DNA of 64,000 bases from Henckelia pumila (GCF_033568475.1 NC_133122.1:179881449-179945448); one strand, 5' to 3'. Shown: positions 1-12,834, counted from the stretch's first letter. Translations and numbers: made by a program. The notes: generated by a model from the letters alone, not told the origin.

Positions 1-1453
1 TAACGGTTATCTTTATGTAGAATCTAAATCCCAAGAATACTTTGCATGCTCTGATACCATAAATATAGTGACCCTTACCCGGATCACCTACTAAACATAA
101 CTTAGGCATGCAATTAACTTAATTAAACGAATATCAAAATAAAACTGCAAAAACCATAAATATTATATAATCCCAAGGCAAGGAATCTGTAAATACCCAA
201 ATATAATACAACCCAATCGAATAGTTGTATCAATCCAATAACAACAGAATAAAACTTAGGCGAAGCTCCAGCTGACCAACCACTGCCTAGCCCCTCTTAG
301 ATCCACCCGCCTCGTCCAATCGCAAACCTGCCCCATGGAATAGGGTGTCCAGAAACACAGAGTACGAGACGTGAGCATAAAACGCTCAGTACGAGAGTAT
401 GAGTATACATGCATGCAAAGTGAACTCCCTATAATCTCGAGGTCAAGGATCATATAACAGAGACAGACCGGGCCCTGGTATGTAGCACGTTGTGCCGTCG
501 CTTCAGGAGGTGGCTCCCATACCATAATACCAGTGGATATGCCGGACCCAAATCGATGGAAGTCCAACCACTAACAGGATAGGGAAAAACCCTACTAACA
601 GACATCTCGAAGGAGATAGCTCAGTATGCAAATGAATGCAGCATAAATCAATGACATATAAACCATGCAGTCACATAATACATGCATACTCAGTCAGAAT
701 ATCTCGAACAATACTTTCGTACCTCAAATCAGTGCAAGCTCTACCAACTCTAGGTCCATGCCTATAGTCTGCTCTACACTGCCAAATGATACTACTATCA
801 TTAAAGTGCTCTAAAAGCCTTAACTAAGCTATTGCATACTCCTAAATATTTATAGGAAGCAAAAGCTATACCTTCGTCTGTCGTTAGCCCTTTGATATCG
901 AGTGCCTCAAAAACTAGGCCACAACTCCGCTACGACGCCTAGACTGCTATGCCACTTTCAGATTCTCAACGGAACGCCTAGAATTCCCTAGATCTGAGTT
1001 AGAAGGCTAAGGAATCGAGAGAGAAGAGGTGATTGGTGCACTTCAAAAATGAGCTCGGCACCCCCTATTTATAGACGGAGTTCGGGCCCTCCGAACTGAC
1101 TTCGGAGCCTCTGAACACGTTCGGATCGTTCGAACTGGACTTCGGATCATCCGAACTCAATATTACATCATTGCTTATGTCAGCATGATGACATCATCCA
1201 TGACGACTGTCGGCAGCACGTTTGGAGCGCCCGAACCACTCTTTGGATCGTCCGAACCCTGACTTCGGACCGTCCGAACCTTGACTTCGGAGCCTCTGAA
1301 CTCGATGACCCTCAAACCATTTTCAAGTGTTCTGAATCCAATTCCGGACTCCGTTAACCCATTAAGAGTTCTCTTAATCACGTTTACTCTTAACTAGTAG
1401 GATTAATGAATTGATTAACACTTAATTACTGATTTCGGATACGGGCTACTACA
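1..1453 (-). mobile_element. 5' LTR and primer-binding site of an LTR retrotransposon, body off the left edge
   Basis: Read on the minus strand, an LTR runs from 1453 (TGTAGTAGCCCG) to about 64 and is followed at 59-48 by TGGTATCAGAGC, the usual plant primer-binding site for initiator Met tRNA. The internal region would lie beyond position 1, so only the 5' LTR, the primer site and some 47 leader bases are visible. The LTR has a minus-strand TATA-type motif (plus strand ctatttatag near 1066) and short variable repeats built on TTCGGA..GTCCGAAC at about 1080-1310. The same LTR family recurs as a solo LTR at 54410-55716. Superfamily cannot be decided because no coding region is in view. Divergence from the other copy suggests an insertion that is not recent. 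Confidence 0.75.
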
Positions 1454-1459
1454 TATACA

Positions 1460-3560
1460 TGTAGTGACCCAACACAGATAACCTAGATACTGACTACTAG
1501 ATTAGCATGCAACTAACTTGAACAGTTAAAACTTAATCAGATATAATTGCGGGAATGGAAAATAAATCCACGCGCAAATCCGGTATAATACAATCGGTAG
1601 AGCCAATGAGAACCCAAAATCATTTTAATACAACCATATCGAATCGGTGACTGAAAACCAAAGAAACAATTGAAATAACATTGATAAAACTTCACAAGCG
1701 GTCATTGGATCCACCTTTAACACAACCGGCTCCTGCTTTCTCCAACCCAAGACCTGCCACGTCGAATGAGGTATCCAATATAATATCAAGGACATTAATG
1801 ACTAACTTCTGGTTCAAAAAGTATGAGTATATAAACATACACGTGCATGCAAATTATGTGACAAATGACTAGGTCAACTAGATAAAATCATGCTCAGACT
1901 AGGCGTCGTGAGTGAATAGTATCATCTGGGGTCAAATCTCCTGTGTAGCTCACACACTCGTCTCTATCGCATATATTGGTATCCTGGTCATCGTGGCCTC
2001 AATCCCACAATCGTGGTAGCTCTCGGTGTCCGATCGCATATCAAAGTATAGGCCTGAGCGACCTACTAGAATGACTATATAAAATGAGATACACACTCAA
2101 CTAATATATGCATATGCAGTATATGTAAAATAGTAAAACATGGATATAATGACCAAGAAAAAAGCGTGAAGCGTGTCGAAGCGTGGGAGCCAAGCTTCAA
2201 GCTTTTTAAACTTAAATGCGATTACTACGAGCTTAAGCGTACGCTTAAGCGTAAAAAAATGTTTTTAATTTAAACTATAATTTTAGTCATCTAAAACAAA
2301 TTAACTGAGTAAATAATGAATAAATATAACAAGTTCAAGTGTAATGCATTAATTCTTTGTGAGATTCTAATTCAATTTATTTCATCATTTATTTCATATC
2401 CCGTGTCATCGAACATAAAATAAATTAATTGGTCTAATATAAAACATTAACTGTAAAGTCCCTCAATATGTACTGCATTCACACCATCGCTACACTTAAC
2501 CATACAATATTGTACATTTATAACATTTCTAACAATCACTCACTAATAAAATGGCTAATTTATGATTTATTTTCTTATTATTAATCAATTTTAGTTTTTT
2601 GAAAAGTCACATTTAAGCGTATTTAACGACACTTGACATTGTCAACTTATGTCTGACCGTTTTTTACCGCTTTTGGCCGAAGCAAAGCATTTTGGTGAAG
2701 CTTAAAGCTTAAGCTAGGCTTAATCAATCTTTTTAGAACATCGATAATGACACATAAAATGCAACACATAGACATGAATACTCAGCTGGATATCTCAGTT
2801 AGTACTTACGTACCTCTCTAAACAGGTCGAGTAAACAGGGTTTACTGTATAAATTATGGGCCTACATATCAAGTGAACACCGTATCATTATTACTTGTTT
2901 GAAAAGCTTAACCAAGTCAACTCCCAATAACTGCCAAGAGTTCAAGGCTATGCACGAGTCAATCATCAACCCTTCGGTGTTGAAAGCCCAAAAACTCAAA
3001 TACAACTTAGCTACTGCTCGACCCTCGATTGTATGGTCAAGAATGCTCAAAATATGCACTGAAAGCGAGAGGATTAACTCAAAATTGCTCCTAAAAAATG
3101 AAATACCAAGATCTATTTATAGACAACGATATTTAATTCGTTCTTAATAGCCATGAAATGATCATCTTAGGATGATCCTTTTCGCAATATCTGAACTATG
3201 CATGCGTCGACATCAACGTGCCAACAATATTTTGGCACATCAGTGGACACCTGAGTTCAGAAGATCCGTTCTCCAACATGAATCTCCAATTTGGATCGTC
3301 TGAATTGCTATGTGTATTGTACGTTTGAGTCGGTTTGACACTTCATTAATCTAATTGGCCATGCACTCTTCGGAAGATCCAATATACGTTCGGTGGTTAT
3401 GATCTCCGTTCGGAAGTTCCTAACTACATTCGGTGGTTCCGAACACTTCAAAGGTCCACACTTATTTTTTTTTTGGGTTCCAAACTATACTTCGTTTTGC
3501 TTAATTAATGACCAATTGATTTTGTTTTGATATTTTAATTGCATAAACGGAACCAGATCA
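1460..3560 (-). mobile_element. older, divergent LTR of the same family, carrying a nested insertion
   Basis: From TGTAGTGACCC at 1460 the sequence follows the LTR at 64-1453 in order but with much divergence: the opening block, the tract around 1680-1800, and the block at 2755-2830 that matches the LTR segment around 665-730 (catactcag..atatctc..cgtacct). The GC-rich tail with TTCGG and CGGA motifs follows at about 3250-3450. The right boundary is blurred and given as approximate. Only six bases separate it from the neighbouring LTR, so the two are either nested or abutting. A hAT-like element (2154-2743) interrupts it. Confidence 0.5.
2154..2743. mobile_element. hAT-like non-autonomous DNA element inside the old LTR
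   Basis: An 8-bp direct repeat, ataatgac, stands at 2146-2153 and again at 2744-2751, and the LTR homology is interrupted exactly between them. Eight-bp target duplications are typical of hAT transposons. The 590-bp insert has no coding capacity, is rich in AAGCTT/TTAAGCG motifs at both ends in opposite orientation, and has an internal palindrome TTAAGCGTACGCTTAA near 2235. The terminal inverted repeats are weak, so the superfamily rests mainly on the target duplication. Confidence 0.6.
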
Positions 3561-4523
3561 AAATATATATATATATAAATATATTTGTTACCTTGTATAC
3601 TAGTATCCAGGGTATTTGGGTGCCATACCATGAACAAGCACCACCATGCGTATTATGGAAATCTCTGAGTATAAATAAGTTAGAGTCTTCATTTGTAAAT
3701 CACCAAGTTGCAATATAATATTTTCTGAAAGCATTGTCGTGTTTTTATAAATACTTGCAGACATTTTAGCACAACAAACACTTGCACACACACTCACCTT
3801 CAAAGATATTTTGCTAGTACTCGCAAGGGGCGAAAGTTATGGAGCAAATGTCGTACATGATCTTAGATGACTTAAGTCCGTGACAAGCCTACTTCCCAAA
3901 TGTTTATCTTTTTATTTTTTTTTCTAAAATACATTATCGTGTTTTTGAACCAACTCGACTAATGTTTATCCATTAAATTTGAAATTAAAGTAATCAAATT
4001 TTAAAATTAAAATGACATGTAAATAAATAAATATAAATATACTATTTTATAATAGTTGAGACCCCTATAAAAAGTTGATTTGATGCGAGGACACCAACTT
4101 TTTTTTTCATTTTGTCTTTCAATTAATTTTCCCCTATATCACTAACTTTCTCTAGAGAAAAATGGTTTTATCTTCTGTACGTGGTTGTATTTCTTTTTCT
4201 ATTCATTACAACATCAATTTTAATTTATTTTTTTAAATAAATATATACCTATTTTTTGTTTCCATTTTGTAAAATCATCATATATTAAATTATATATATA
4301 TATATATTTTTTATATCAATTTTTTTTTGTTATACACGCAATCCCGACCGCTGGTATGAGTGGTATATACAAAGATACTTATAAAATTTGGTATCGAGCG
4401 GTAAAAGCAGCACATTTTCGAAATCATGAAAAATCTTTCACCAAACCTATCAAAAGTTGCTTTTGGTTCTAAAGCTTCAAAAATTGGTACCAAAATCAAA
4501 TTGGAGGGGCGCGGTTTCAGACT
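3561..4523. other. AT-rich intergenic stretch upstream of the 646-aa gene
   Basis: A short TA run lies at about 3561-3590 and another at about 4294-4310. A TATA-like tataaata at about 3671 precedes sequence resembling a leader, but no open frame of substance follows. The last few hundred bases should hold the promoter of the downstream gene; I see no motif that fixes it. No gene is supported here. Confidence 0.4.
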
Positions 4524-4628
4524 GTGATTCCCCGCCACCTCCGCTGGTGGAGGCAACACCCCTTTTTATCTCTCACTCACCATCCTCCCAAAACCCTAGC
4601 TTCATTTTTGTTCTTGAACACCTTCGCA

Positions 4629-7600
4629 ATGGCTAAATCTGAAACACACCCTGAAAATGGTGCTAACAGTAAAAAGAAGTTTTCAGAGGATTACGAGCAT
4701 GTGCCTTTAAAGCAGAGGCTAAAGATGATGCTGGCGACCCACAATATATCATTGGACTCGAGCGTCAAGTTGGAGAGCGATATTCCGGATTTAACACCGT
4801 TCGTAGCCCCATTCCTTTAGTTTTCCATTTGTCATTTCTTCGTACGTATTCCCGCCTTTCTTTATTATCAGTTTCCTGCTTTTGAAATCGGGTTTCTCAT
4901 GTGCAGAAATACGGGTGGCGCTGTGGCTAGGAAAAGGGAAAATGAGCACTCTGATTCCCAGGTCCCTTTGTGTACGTTTCCATGCTGCTTTCACTATATG
5001 CGATGCTTAATTTCCAATTGTTTATGCATTCCCTCCTCTTTTCCGTGAGTAGTTCAGCACAACTCATGTGTTGATGAAGCTCAAGTTGAATAGCATTGCT
5101 AGGAATTGCAGTGTATTCATATGGTTAAAGATTTTTTTTAAAAAAATTTAGATCGTGAGATTCATTTATTAGAAATTGTAATATAACATTTACTTTACAT
5201 ACGATGCCTCCTATGGGGAAGAGATGTAGTGATTGTATTGTGGTCCGCCTTATGAGTTGTCCCCCCACTGTTGCTAGTTGAAATGTTTCATAATATGGAA
5301 AGGTATATCTTTAAGACTTAAGTTCCTCTGTTGTTACAAAATATGGATCTTTCAAAATCTTGCTGAGCTGGGTGAATTTGACCACCAAGAAACTCTATCA
5401 AGAGACTGCATGAACTCAAGCGAGAAATTAGCTATTGCTATAGTATCTGATGAAATCCATTCAGTAGATAGTATGCTACAAGATCTTCACTTTTCCAAAT
5501 ATCTTATTGCAGTGAAGGTAGAGGAAGGCGTTGATATTCTAGCAACCAAGTGTAGCTACAGTTACCTGTTGCCTGGAAGCCAGCCAGTTAATATTGACCC
5601 TGAGACGAGTGATAAATTTTGTGATGAACTTGATCATGTTGTTTTAAAGGAACGACTGAGGCGGCTTCTTTTAAGGTTTCTCTTTTTGTTTATAACTGTT
5701 AGATCTTTCATCCATTTATCTTAGAAAATGTAACTGTACACTTCATCTAATGCTTGATTAGATTGTTTGTGAACAAAGCAATTGCATTTTGCTCATCTAT
5801 TGCACTTTAATCACGTTGATGGAATTATGCAGAATTAGGAATTTAAAATTTAAAAAGTTTATTTTTTTTGAGAAAGGCCTGACAAGAGGAAAGCTTTAAC
5901 CGGTCAGAAATTCAGTTCAGTGAATAAGGTTTTTCTTTATAATATGGTTTTGCTATTGGGTGGTTAATATAATCATCATAACATTTTTTTCCCCCAAAAA
6001 AGTTGTGATTCTGCCAAGAGGATTAGAGGAAGGCTTTGATCGGTCAGAACTAAGATTGCTTCAGTGAATAAGGTTTTCCTTTATAAAAAGGTTTTGCTAT
6101 CGTGTGGTTAATATAATCACTGTAGCATGTGTGTGTTTTTTTTAATTTTTTTAAAGTCATGATTCTGCCAACATGGCTAGAAAACCCTCGATGAGATTGC
6201 TTTATTGCTCTTCCGGTTGGTATATATGATTAATTTGAGGCAAGTCAAAAGGAAAAAGAAAAAGGAAAATGAGAATTTTTCAAATCGAATTTCCACTACA
6301 ATTTTCATCTGGGAAACATGAATGTAATTTGAATTCTTGAAATATGCCCCATAATTCTCAATGGTCGAGCATATCCTTCATGAACACTTTTTAGAGTTTA
6401 TACCACAAAAGTTTAATTACTGGACATGGGATTGATTTATCTTATCTATATCTTTCTTTTTCACTACCGATGTCTTTATGTTATTCTTTCTGCCATAAAT
6501 TTCCTCCTTTTTTCTTTCTATTTTACAGCAAATCCTTGGAATTGCAGTCAAAGACGCTGGAGGTATTTATTTTGACGATTAATTGAAGTGGCTGCCCTCA
6601 TTGATATTTTTGAGTTTTTAGTTAAAATTTTCACCTACATCAGTAGTATGTATCACTTTGTCTACTTGACATGGATTCATAATTTTGAAATTTAGATTCA
6701 ATTCTTCAAATGCCTCATGTTTAAGCATTTGGGGTTAAATCTTTGTTGCACTATGATTCCTTGATTATTTCTTCTAGGAGATCTTTCACCAAATTTCAGC
6801 GGTTAATCTTGATTAAATGCCAATTTCTGGGCCTAGCTTTCAAATCAATCTAGTAAATCCAGGATGATCATTCTCTTCATCTAACTTAATCTTTATTTAT
6901 ATGTGTCTATCCCATTCCCACCAATTTTTGGTATGCCTGCAGCAATTATTTTGGCAAGTCAGAACAATGTGGAGGAGTATTGTATATTTTATTGAATGCA
7001 ATGTCTTCCATCGTATCAGGCTTAAAACAATTCCACCCTTATGATACTTAATGTAAACAAAATGAGAAAACTGAAAAGTGTAGGACTGTTGATTATATTT
7101 ATAATTATTTGAGAAAGAACAATATTGTTGTGGTGCACCATATTTGTTGGAAAGAGAATATCTTTTTGGTCTTTTCTCCATTACCGATAACTGAATCTTC
7201 CCTGGGTGTTCCTCTTTTACCAAACTACTCTCGCGTTTAACCATAAAAGTGAGCTTTTTACTGGTCTGGCTCTAGCGGTGTAAATGAAAATATTTATTAT
7301 CACCTGAATAAATTTGCTTAGTTTTTTCTATTGTGAATTGATAATTTGATATAGCTGCCTGAAAATTTCACAACAGAATTCTTCTGGACTATCAATCCCG
7401 GTTTCTGAATCTGGTCACAAACAAAGTGCTGGAAGAGTAGGACAGTCAAGTTTTTGTGATCGAAAGCTCGCCGTACCTGGTAAATCAAATTTATGAGATC
7501 AACGTGACAATAAAATCTGGTTACTGTTTTTGTCTTGTAGAATTATTCATGCATTTTTGGTTGTTTCCCTGAAGAAGTGGTATCACATGTGCAGGGAAAT

Positions 7601-10001
7601 CCTCGGGGATTCAAAGGAAGGACAGCATTCAATTTTCCGAGAATGTAGACTCTATACACGAATCAGATTGTGGAAGGGTTCTTCAGTCTGGTAGTATTAC
7701 TCCAGCTCAAGATTCAACTGAACCAAAGTTGGCAAATATCAAGGTTGAACCACGCCATGAATCCGAGAGTTTAGATGTAATGGCAGTGGCCAAGATGTCG
7801 GCCAAGATGTCCTTCAGTCATTTGGTTTTGAAGAAAGAAGAAATTGATAATCTTGATGATTTGTATGAAGCTGAGCTGGATCACATGTTGCTCCGAGAAC
7901 GGATGAAGTTGCTGTCATCGAAAAATGTTCCCCGTATGGATATTCACAAAAAATCAGAACGACTGAGCACAATGGATCCTTCTGCCTTAAATTCTAACAC
8001 CGGTTCATCGAAACCGATGCAGTCACTGAAAGTCAATCGTCCAAGAAAGCGGCGAAAAACTGTCACGTAAGTCGGTTGTTTGGTCTTTTCAAATCAAACA
8101 CTTGAAAACATTCCGATCCATGATGATGTGTCATGTGTCAAGTTTCATGTTGCTTTGTTTTGTGCTAATTTCAGGGATTCAATTGAAGTTGCCATGGAAG
8201 AAGATGCTCCAGGACTTCTTCAGGTACTTTGGGCATCTTAGTTGTGTTTCTCTTCTGAAATTTGGTTCATGGTGAATTTTTTTCTTATGAACAGGTATTA
8301 CTTGAAAAAGGTGTTTCACTTAATGAAATTAAGCTTTACGGTGAATCAGAAAGTCAAGATGCTTTGGACGATTCATACACTGAAGATAACTTTTCAGAGC
8401 TTGAAGCAGTTATATCTAAGGTTGTGACAAAATTATAATTAGTGAAGTTCCTTTTCTGTTGGATGATTGTTTTACCACTTGTTGTACATTCTGGTTCTTC
8501 ATATTGGTCAACATTGCATTGCTTATTGAATTCTCTTTTCGTATTTCAATCAAACGGATTTTGTCATGCTGACTATTTGACTGCACGAACATTTAGGACA
8601 GCTGTTTTTTGAATTTCCTGTTGGCTTCCTATACCATGTGAAAAAGTTTTTGTTTTATGTTCTATTTGCATGTAAAGCACTGACGATGTTTCTAGATTCT
8701 GCTAAGTTAATGAAAAGTGCAAGTGGACTGCCTTCTACACAAAAATGAGATGAACATCGCACAGAAGACATTACACATTTGATAAAGGAGTGTAGAAGAG
8801 AGTGAAAATGATAAATTGACAAATGGAAACTGAAATGGTGAGGACAGGGTATTGACAGAGCTGTTGGCAACAGTAACTTTACCTCCCAAATTTATTACGG
8901 ATGCACAAACAACCTCAATCTACTCTAAGGAAAGATGTGTGCTAAATATTATGCTAAAATGGCCAAGATCTATTTATCCTTATGAACTAATTGCTGCATA
9001 ATGTCTTTTGCAATGTCTGATCTTGTTATATGTGCCACAGCTTTTTATGCAGCGGGAATCATTGCTAAGGTTTGGACCTTTGAGATGTGGAAAGGGGGAG
9101 AAGGCTAGTTACTGTTTGGCATGCTTATTCTCACTCGTGGAGCAGGTATGGACTACCTTTTGAATTTTGCCCCTTATGTGTCAGCCCCGTTCCAATTAGA
9201 ATCTTGTAAACCGTGGGGCAAGCCATTTAAGGCTCTCTTAGGTAAACAGAACTCAGAGTTATCCTTATTGGGTGTGGAAATCCGGGTTCATGGAGTGGGT
9301 TACTTTACCGGGTCTTGGTCGGTCAGGGTTATCTTGGTGATGTGGGATCAAAGAGTGGTTTTGGTTACGGATAATTTGATTGGGTAATCCTTGGTATCTG
9401 TTCATATTGAGGAAGAGAATGTCTCAATCTCAGATTTATTAAGAGGTTGGGCTTTGTCTATTGTTGATCTGAGTAGGGTCATGCTTAGATTTTTATTGCG
9501 AGTGGATCACTTGTTCGCATATTGTAATCAATAGCCTTCACGTATCTTATCCAAAAAAAACAAAAACAAATTATCCTTGTTGGGTAAGTGGCAGCGGCAA
9601 AACCCCTCATTACAGTATAGATGGTTGAGGCACAGAAGATGCAGAGTAGAATCTGGCTAACAATGGAACATAAACCTTCTCAGTGGTGTCAGTTTAAATG
9701 ACTATAAATTCTACTGCTGGGTAAGCAGTTGAGGCAGGCTGTAATGAATACAGATGGATTGGTGACTTTGCCTGAAATTGGTGGTGAAATCTATACTTCC
9801 CAGAAGTCTTTGGTTTACTGTTTACCATTGCACACAACCTTTACTTAATCATGTTTACCTATCCATCTGAAACACAAACATAGTTCAGTTGAAAGTTGAC
9901 TTGCCAACTTAGTGAGCGACAACAATAACAGTGATGTGGGGAGTGCCAAAATATGTGTACTCATACACACAGACACACACACACACACACGCACACACAC
10001 A

Positions 10002-10040
<39 letters not shown>

Positions 10041-12834
10041 CACTTTTACAGAAATAAACAGGATTTAATTGAGATAGAACAAAACATATAAATATTAAAC
10101 TTGAGGTTTCTAAATATTTATTATCGCTTTGGAAACCACTTTTCCTCTTACGTGACACCTTCCTCGTAGGCCACCTTTGTGGTCAAGCTTCTCAGATACA
10201 TTAATTTAAATTTTGGGCGAAATTTTAGGTCCTTGTATCTGTAATTAAGATTAATCTGAAAAAAATACTTCTGTTCTTATTCAACCGTTATCATTTGTTT
10301 TTGGGTGATGGCTTAACCAACTCATTTTTCCCACAGGCAAGATATCTACAGTTTCGAAATTGGCCAGTTGAATGGGGATGGTGCCGAGACCTCCAGTCAT
10401 TTATCTTTGTTTTTGAAAGACATAACAGGTAACTTTGTCGCAATTATGCTTTAGAGAAGATTTCTTTAAATGCCTGTAGTGGGCTTAAATATATTGGGCC
10501 TACACTATTATCCCAATTGTCAAGAATATACTAGATGCAATGACTTGGGAAAAGGGAAATGTTTTGGGTAGAGAAATAATATAATACTTGACTTTGTTGG
10601 AGGGAAAAACATGCTAACTTATTTGTATCTGCTGAGAGCTAGCTTATGCTAGGGCAAGAAGATTGAGTATTTTCATTTTCGTGAAAGGATTTATTCCTTG
10701 GCTGAGTATTTTCTCAGATTAGTTCATGACTTTGACTTCTTGCTGAATCGATCCATTTTCATATTAATTTTGTTGGCTCTTATTGTTTTTGAGTTGTTCA
10801 GAGAGTGAGTTTCTATCAATGTCTTAATGGATGAAAGGTTTACCAACACTTTCATGCTTGCAGGATAGTTCTTGAACGCCCTGAATATGGTTATGCAACA
10901 TACTTTTTTGAACTGGCAGCTTCTTTACCAATACATTGGCAAATCAAACGATTGGTGACTTCCATGAAGCTTACCAGCTGTGGCAGGGTCACTTTACTTG
11001 AGAACAAAGCATTAATGGTGATTACTATTCATAAAATCGCATCCATAGCCAGAATAATTTGAGTACTTTTGCTTAATGTGAAAATGATCTACCTGAAGTC
11101 TGTTATGTTTGACTTGCTATTCTGCACTCTTAACAATTTGATTTGCACATACTATTGTGATTGAAAGCCTGAGGACTTATCGTTGGTGCTAATAGTGACG
11201 TTACGGGGTCTTGATCTTCTCTAATTTGTCACAAAACACGATCTAATTTTTCATTTGTTTTGGTTGCAGTTATTTTATCTTCTTATTTTTCTGATTCCCG
11301 ATGTGAACTCTTCAACTGGATAGATTGATATCTCTGTTTCACGATACATCTTTCATTCTGAGGCATTTCAGTTGTATGTGAGATGTTGATAATGGAATCT
11401 AGCATTGGTAAATTTGTCATTGTTTCTTGGTTGTCTCTAACGTCTTTTGGAATATTGACTATTAATATCGAAGTTAGATTGCCAGTCATTTTCTGTGTAA
11501 AACGTGTCTTAAATTTTCACCTTTGAATGTTTATAGACTGACAGAATTTTTAGCAACTAACATTTTGTGCAAGCAATATAAGACTCCTTCCTTGAAAAGA
11601 CGTATCTGATTATCTTATTAAACCTTATACTTGTCTGTTGTTTAGATTGCACTCCCGCGTAGTTTAGGGCTCATCTATTGAGACTCTTATTTGCATGAGA
11701 AACTTTGGTGGCTTCATTGTACACAATGTGAATGGTGTGTGATTTACTGTACTATCCTGAGGTGAAGTACAATTTGCAGCGTTGAAAAAACCACGTGCTA
11801 TTTGTTTTCCAGCATTCTATTATTTCTACTTTTGTCTATCAGCTTATGCTGATGAATCATTTAAGGTTAAAGATTAATTAAATTATGAAAGGAGGAAATA
11901 GGGTTGATTTAAGAATCTGATCTGATGAAATTGAAAGGGGAATGAATTAACAATGGATGTAGAGGACCACGTTTCCCTTAGAAGACTTCTCTAGACAGGC
12001 TTAATTTTCGTTTCTTCGAACTCCCATGCTGTTTGCAACCTTTATCCAAGTTCTCTATTTTCTTATACCCCTGTATTCAATGTTTAACCTATTTGCAAGA
12101 TTGGTTTTGTTTGTCAGGAAGTTTCATCTTTTTGTTTCTGTTTCTTATGAGTCTGCAGAAGGGAACATTTATTTCAAGTTTCACTTTGCTATTTGTGCGA
12201 ATGTCTCCTAGAGATTATATTTTCATCTGTAAAAAATGTTAAATCTAAAGTAGAAAGAGTATCTTAGTTGTTACATGTGTTCTTTTACTACATTCACAGC
12301 ACCTTCACGTGGACACTTTAGGTGTTCTTTTTTTATTTTTTATTTTTTTATATTTATAATTATTTTTATAAAAATAGCTTTTTGGCTTCTTTTTTCTCAA
12401 TGTGCTATTCAAGATCGTCTGAGCTTCTCGAATTGGCTACATTATGATTTGCATTCATACAGCCGAAATAAAGCATTATAATGCCACTCTTGTGAATATA
12501 GCTGTGTGATTTAAAATGCTCTGAGTTTGCCTTCAATGGTTTAAGCCGAAATAATGTACAGGTAGGTGAAGATTTGACAGAAGGAGAAGCTCGGGTGTTG
12601 ATGGAATTTGGTTGGATACCGAACACTGGTCTTGGAACAATGCTCAATTATTTTGACCGAGTTGTTCATGACAGGAAGAACGAGAAGTATAGCTCTTCTG
12701 AATGGAGTTCCAAAATAGGTAAGTTGCTTATGGATGGTTATAATGGTGGCACTATAATATCTGGGGAGAGTCCAAAAAACGTTGTGGAATGTAATGCTGA
12801 GCATTCCATGCAAATCAAGCTAGAAGTTGATTGA
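4629..12834 (+). CDS. conserved plant protein of unknown function, 646 aa, 12 exons
   Basis: I do not recognise a named family. Exons by splice sites and phase: 4629-4798, 4907-4961, 5368-5675, 6529-6562, 7377-7479, 7595-8066, 8175-8223, 8295-8420, 9041-9145, 10337-10428, 10864-11017, 12562-12834. They sum to 1941 nt with every phase matching, which strongly supports the model; the exon 2 donor and exon 3 acceptor are the weakest junctions. An upstream in-frame ATG at 4524 exists, but ATG 4629 follows sequence of 5'UTR character. The N-terminal half is charged and low in complexity, with three related motifs: residues 20-35 (EHVPLKQRLKMML), 161-177 (DHVVLKERLRRLLL) and 316-330 (DHMLLRERMKLL). 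A basic RPRKRRK near residue 376 looks like a nuclear localisation signal. Residues about 398-610 form a compact Trp/Cys-rich region (CLACLFSLVEQ, WPVEWGWCRDLQSF, GWIPNTGLGTMLNY) that is probably the conserved core. No transmembrane segment or signal peptide is evident. Nuclear location is inference. Confidence 0.85.
5881..6150. repeat. tandem duplication within intron 3
   Basis: Two diverged copies of about 125-140 bp lie side by side (about 5881-6000 and 6013-6150). Shared anchors in the same order are ggaaagcttt/ggaaggcttt, cggtcagaa, cagtgaataaggtttt, ggttttgctat and gtggttaatataatca. A third fragment starts near 6171 (gattctgcca). No coding role. Confidence 0.7.
9274..9570 (+). mobile_element. 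A-tailed retroposon insertion in intron 9 (SINE or 5'-truncated LINE)
   Basis: A 15-bp direct repeat with one mismatch flanks the segment: ttatccttattgggt at 9259-9273 and ttatccttgttgggt at 9571-9585. The insert ends in an A-rich tail (ccaaaaaaaacaaaaacaaa) directly before the right repeat. Long target duplication plus 3' A tail is the signature of LINE-machinery retroposition. No clear pol III A/B boxes are visible, so a 5'-truncated LINE 3' end is at least as likely as a SINE. Confidence 0.65.
9962..10039. repeat. compound (CA)n/(TA)n microsatellite
   Basis: An interrupted CA run passes into a TA run, inside intron 9 of the 646-aa gene. It is likely length-polymorphic. Confidence 0.95.

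Noticed and set aside
256-567. Open frame of 103 codons on the minus strand, and its relative at 54603-54806
   Set aside because: Both fall at the same place in copies of one LTR family and are non-coding LTR sequence; the frame is not kept between copies.
2862-3147. Overlapping short frames on both strands
   Set aside because: They lie in the old divergent LTR and show no protein signature.
3600-3900. Possible small gene with TATA-like tataaata and a short frame starting near 3840
   Set aside because: The frame is only about 14 codons and nothing conserved is visible; a leader of a decayed element is as likely.
6897-7244. 115-codon frame on the minus strand
   Set aside because: It lies in intron 4 of the 646-aa gene, with A/T-driven composition and no recognisable motif.
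9121-9387. 88-codon plus-strand frame
   Set aside because: It starts in exon 9 in another frame and runs into the intron and the retroposon; not a gene.
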